5,332 nt of DNA. Origin: Pseudomonadota bacterium (GTDB lineage Bacteria > Pseudomonadota > Alphaproteobacteria > SMXQ01). Under the pieces are notes generated by a model. It was not told where the DNA came from and ran no database searches. It was given only the letters and a program-made list of their open reading frames with translations. The stretch covers positions 1 to 5,332 of the forward strand of contig JADFPK010000142.1 in NCBI GenBank assembly GCA_022562375.1, given 5' to 3'. Every line of letters starts with the position of its first letter. Position 1 is the stretch's first letter. Shown piece after piece: positions 4,761 to 5,332 of the stretch. The position numbers and the translations under genes were made by a program.

Positions 4761-4789
4761 TTGACGCGGTGCCGTCCGGTTCCTAAAAT
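4761..4789 (+). promoter_or_regulatory. Sigma70-type promoter of nrdJ
   Basis: TTGACG (4761-4766) is followed after exactly 17 nt by TAAAAT (4784-4789). Both hexamers are one base from the consensus and the spacing is optimal. It is the best promoter in the window and stands downstream of the T-run at 4726-4733, so nrdJ is probably an independent transcription unit. Transcription would start near 4796. Confidence 0.7.
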
Positions 4790-4795
4790 ATAACC

Positions 4796-4926
4796 CTAAT
4801 CAACTAAAGTGAGCCGGGATTTTCTAAGGATTTCAGGGGTTTCCCCGGGAATCAGGGGGGGCGTCGCCACTCCCCCGGACCCACTCCCGGCAACATCGCG
4901 CCGCCTTTATTATCGCGGGAACAGTC
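4796..4926 (+). promoter_or_regulatory. Structured 5' leader of nrdJ
   Basis: The inferred leader is about 130 nt, long for a bacterial gene. It can fold as nested hairpins: an outer stem CCGGGA (4845-4850) with TCCCGG (4885-4890), an inner stem of five G (4855-4859) with five C (4872-4876), and GGC-GTC-GCC (4860-4868) at the tip. An upstream hairpin GGGG-TTT-CCCC (4836-4846) shares two C with the outer stem, so the two cannot form together. This is compatible with a switch, but no known riboswitch core was recognised, including the cobalamin one that would suit a B12-dependent enzyme. The start codon has only a modest GGGA (4917-4920) 6 nt upstream. Confidence 0.4.
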
Positions 4927-5332
4927 ATGACCAGCGTCGTAGCGATATCCCAACAAATCTGGGACATGAAATACCGCCTCAAAGCGGCCGATGGCGCGCC
5001 TGTGGACAAATCCATCGACGATAGCTGGCGGCGCGTCGCCGACGCCCTGGCCGAGCCGGAAAAAGAGCGCCAATATTGGGCCGAACGCTTCTACCAGGCG
5101 CTCCAGGGTTTCGAATTCCTGCCGGCCGGGCGCATCATCGCCGGCGCCGGCACCGCCAGGAACGTCACGCTTTTCAATTGTTTCGTCATGGGCACCATCC
5201 CCGACGACATGAGCGGCATCTTCCAGCACCTCAAGGAAGCGGCGCTGACCATGCAGCAGGGCGGCGGTATCGGCTACGATTTCTCGACGCTGAGGCCCAA
5301 GGGGGCGCCGGTGAAAGGCGTCGGCGCCGATG
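4927..5332 (+). CDS. nrdJ: Adenosylcobalamin-dependent ribonucleotide reductase, N-terminal part
   Basis: The first 135 codons of a class II ribonucleotide reductase are present and the gene runs off the right edge. The enzyme reduces ribonucleotides to deoxyribonucleotides using a radical made from coenzyme B12, without needing oxygen. Visible hallmarks are the N-terminal ISQQIWDMKYR (7-17), the FLPAGRIIAGAGT stretch (64-76), TLFNCFVMGTIPDDM (81-95), in which Cys85 is the likely first cysteine of the active-site redox pair, and MQQGGGIGYDFSTLRPKGA (109-127). The lack of an N-terminal ATP-cone and the NCFVMGTIPDDM wording point to the NrdJ type common in alphaproteobacteria rather than NrdA or NrdE. 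The remaining cysteines and B12-binding residues lie outside the window. ATG at 4927 is the natural start, since the conserved sequence begins a few residues later. Confidence 0.92.
   Translation, partial: MTSVVAISQQIWDMKYRLKAADGAPVDKSIDDSWRRVADALAEPEKERQYWAERFYQALQGFEFLPAGRIIAGAGTARNVTLFNCFVMGTIPDDMSGIFQHLKEAALTMQQGGGIGYDFSTLRPKGAPVKGVGAD

Noticed and set aside
4796..4926. Cobalamin riboswitch upstream of nrdJ
   Set aside because: Only a short GCCACT stretch (4866-4871) recalls part of the known core; the B12 box and the rest of the conserved core in correct order were not found by eye. The structured leader is kept as a separate, unspecified candidate.
4700..4926. NrdR boxes before nrdJ
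   Set aside because: No pair of 16-bp sites resembling the ACAC-ATATAT-GTGT type pattern is present; the AAAATATAA stretch belongs to the -10 region.

Overview
The window looks like chromosomal DNA from a GC-rich alphaproteobacterium, probably close to the Rhodospirillales. This rests on gene content and on family resemblance recalled by eye, not on a search. The clues are a CpdR-type single-domain response regulator, an MJ0042-type zinc-ribbon membrane protein divergent from ftsEX, and the start of a B12-dependent ribonucleotide reductase. There is no phage, transposase, CRISPR or defence gene. Most of the window is ordinary housekeeping sequence, and the less explained material lies between genes.

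Layout. Positions 1-164 hold a long imperfect palindrome (44-122) with one reading frame open through it. Positions 165-1272 on the minus strand form a two-gene unit: the zinc-ribbon/DUF3426-like protein is transcribed first, from a recognisable promoter at 1304-1333, and the CpdR-like regulator follows 19 nt downstream with a strong ribosome binding site. Positions 1273-1447 are the divergent control region. From 1448 on the plus strand there is a 13-codon leader ORF, then ftsE (GTG start), ftsX (directly abutting), a DUF218/YdcF-family membrane protein and plsC (ATGA overlap). These look like one operon for the cell envelope and division.

The 388-nt gap 4539-4926 is more AT-rich in its middle. 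It holds a likely intrinsic terminator for the plsC transcript, an inverted repeat, a LexA-like half-matching site, a good sigma70-type promoter (TTGACG, 17 nt, TAAAAT) and a leader of about 130 nt with nested GC-rich hairpins. This leads into nrdJ, which runs off the right edge.

How the genes fit together. FtsE and FtsX form the division-site ABC complex that controls peptidoglycan hydrolysis. The DUF218 protein belongs to a family tied to envelope integrity, and PlsC makes phosphatidic acid for membrane growth. In Caulobacter, CpdR steers ClpXP proteolysis of cell-cycle regulators. NrdJ supplies deoxyribonucleotides. The neighbourhood therefore groups growth, division and DNA-precursor functions. 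No clearly new multi-gene system is visible. The best candidates for undescribed biology are the palindromic element, the ftsE leader ORF and the structured nrdJ leader.
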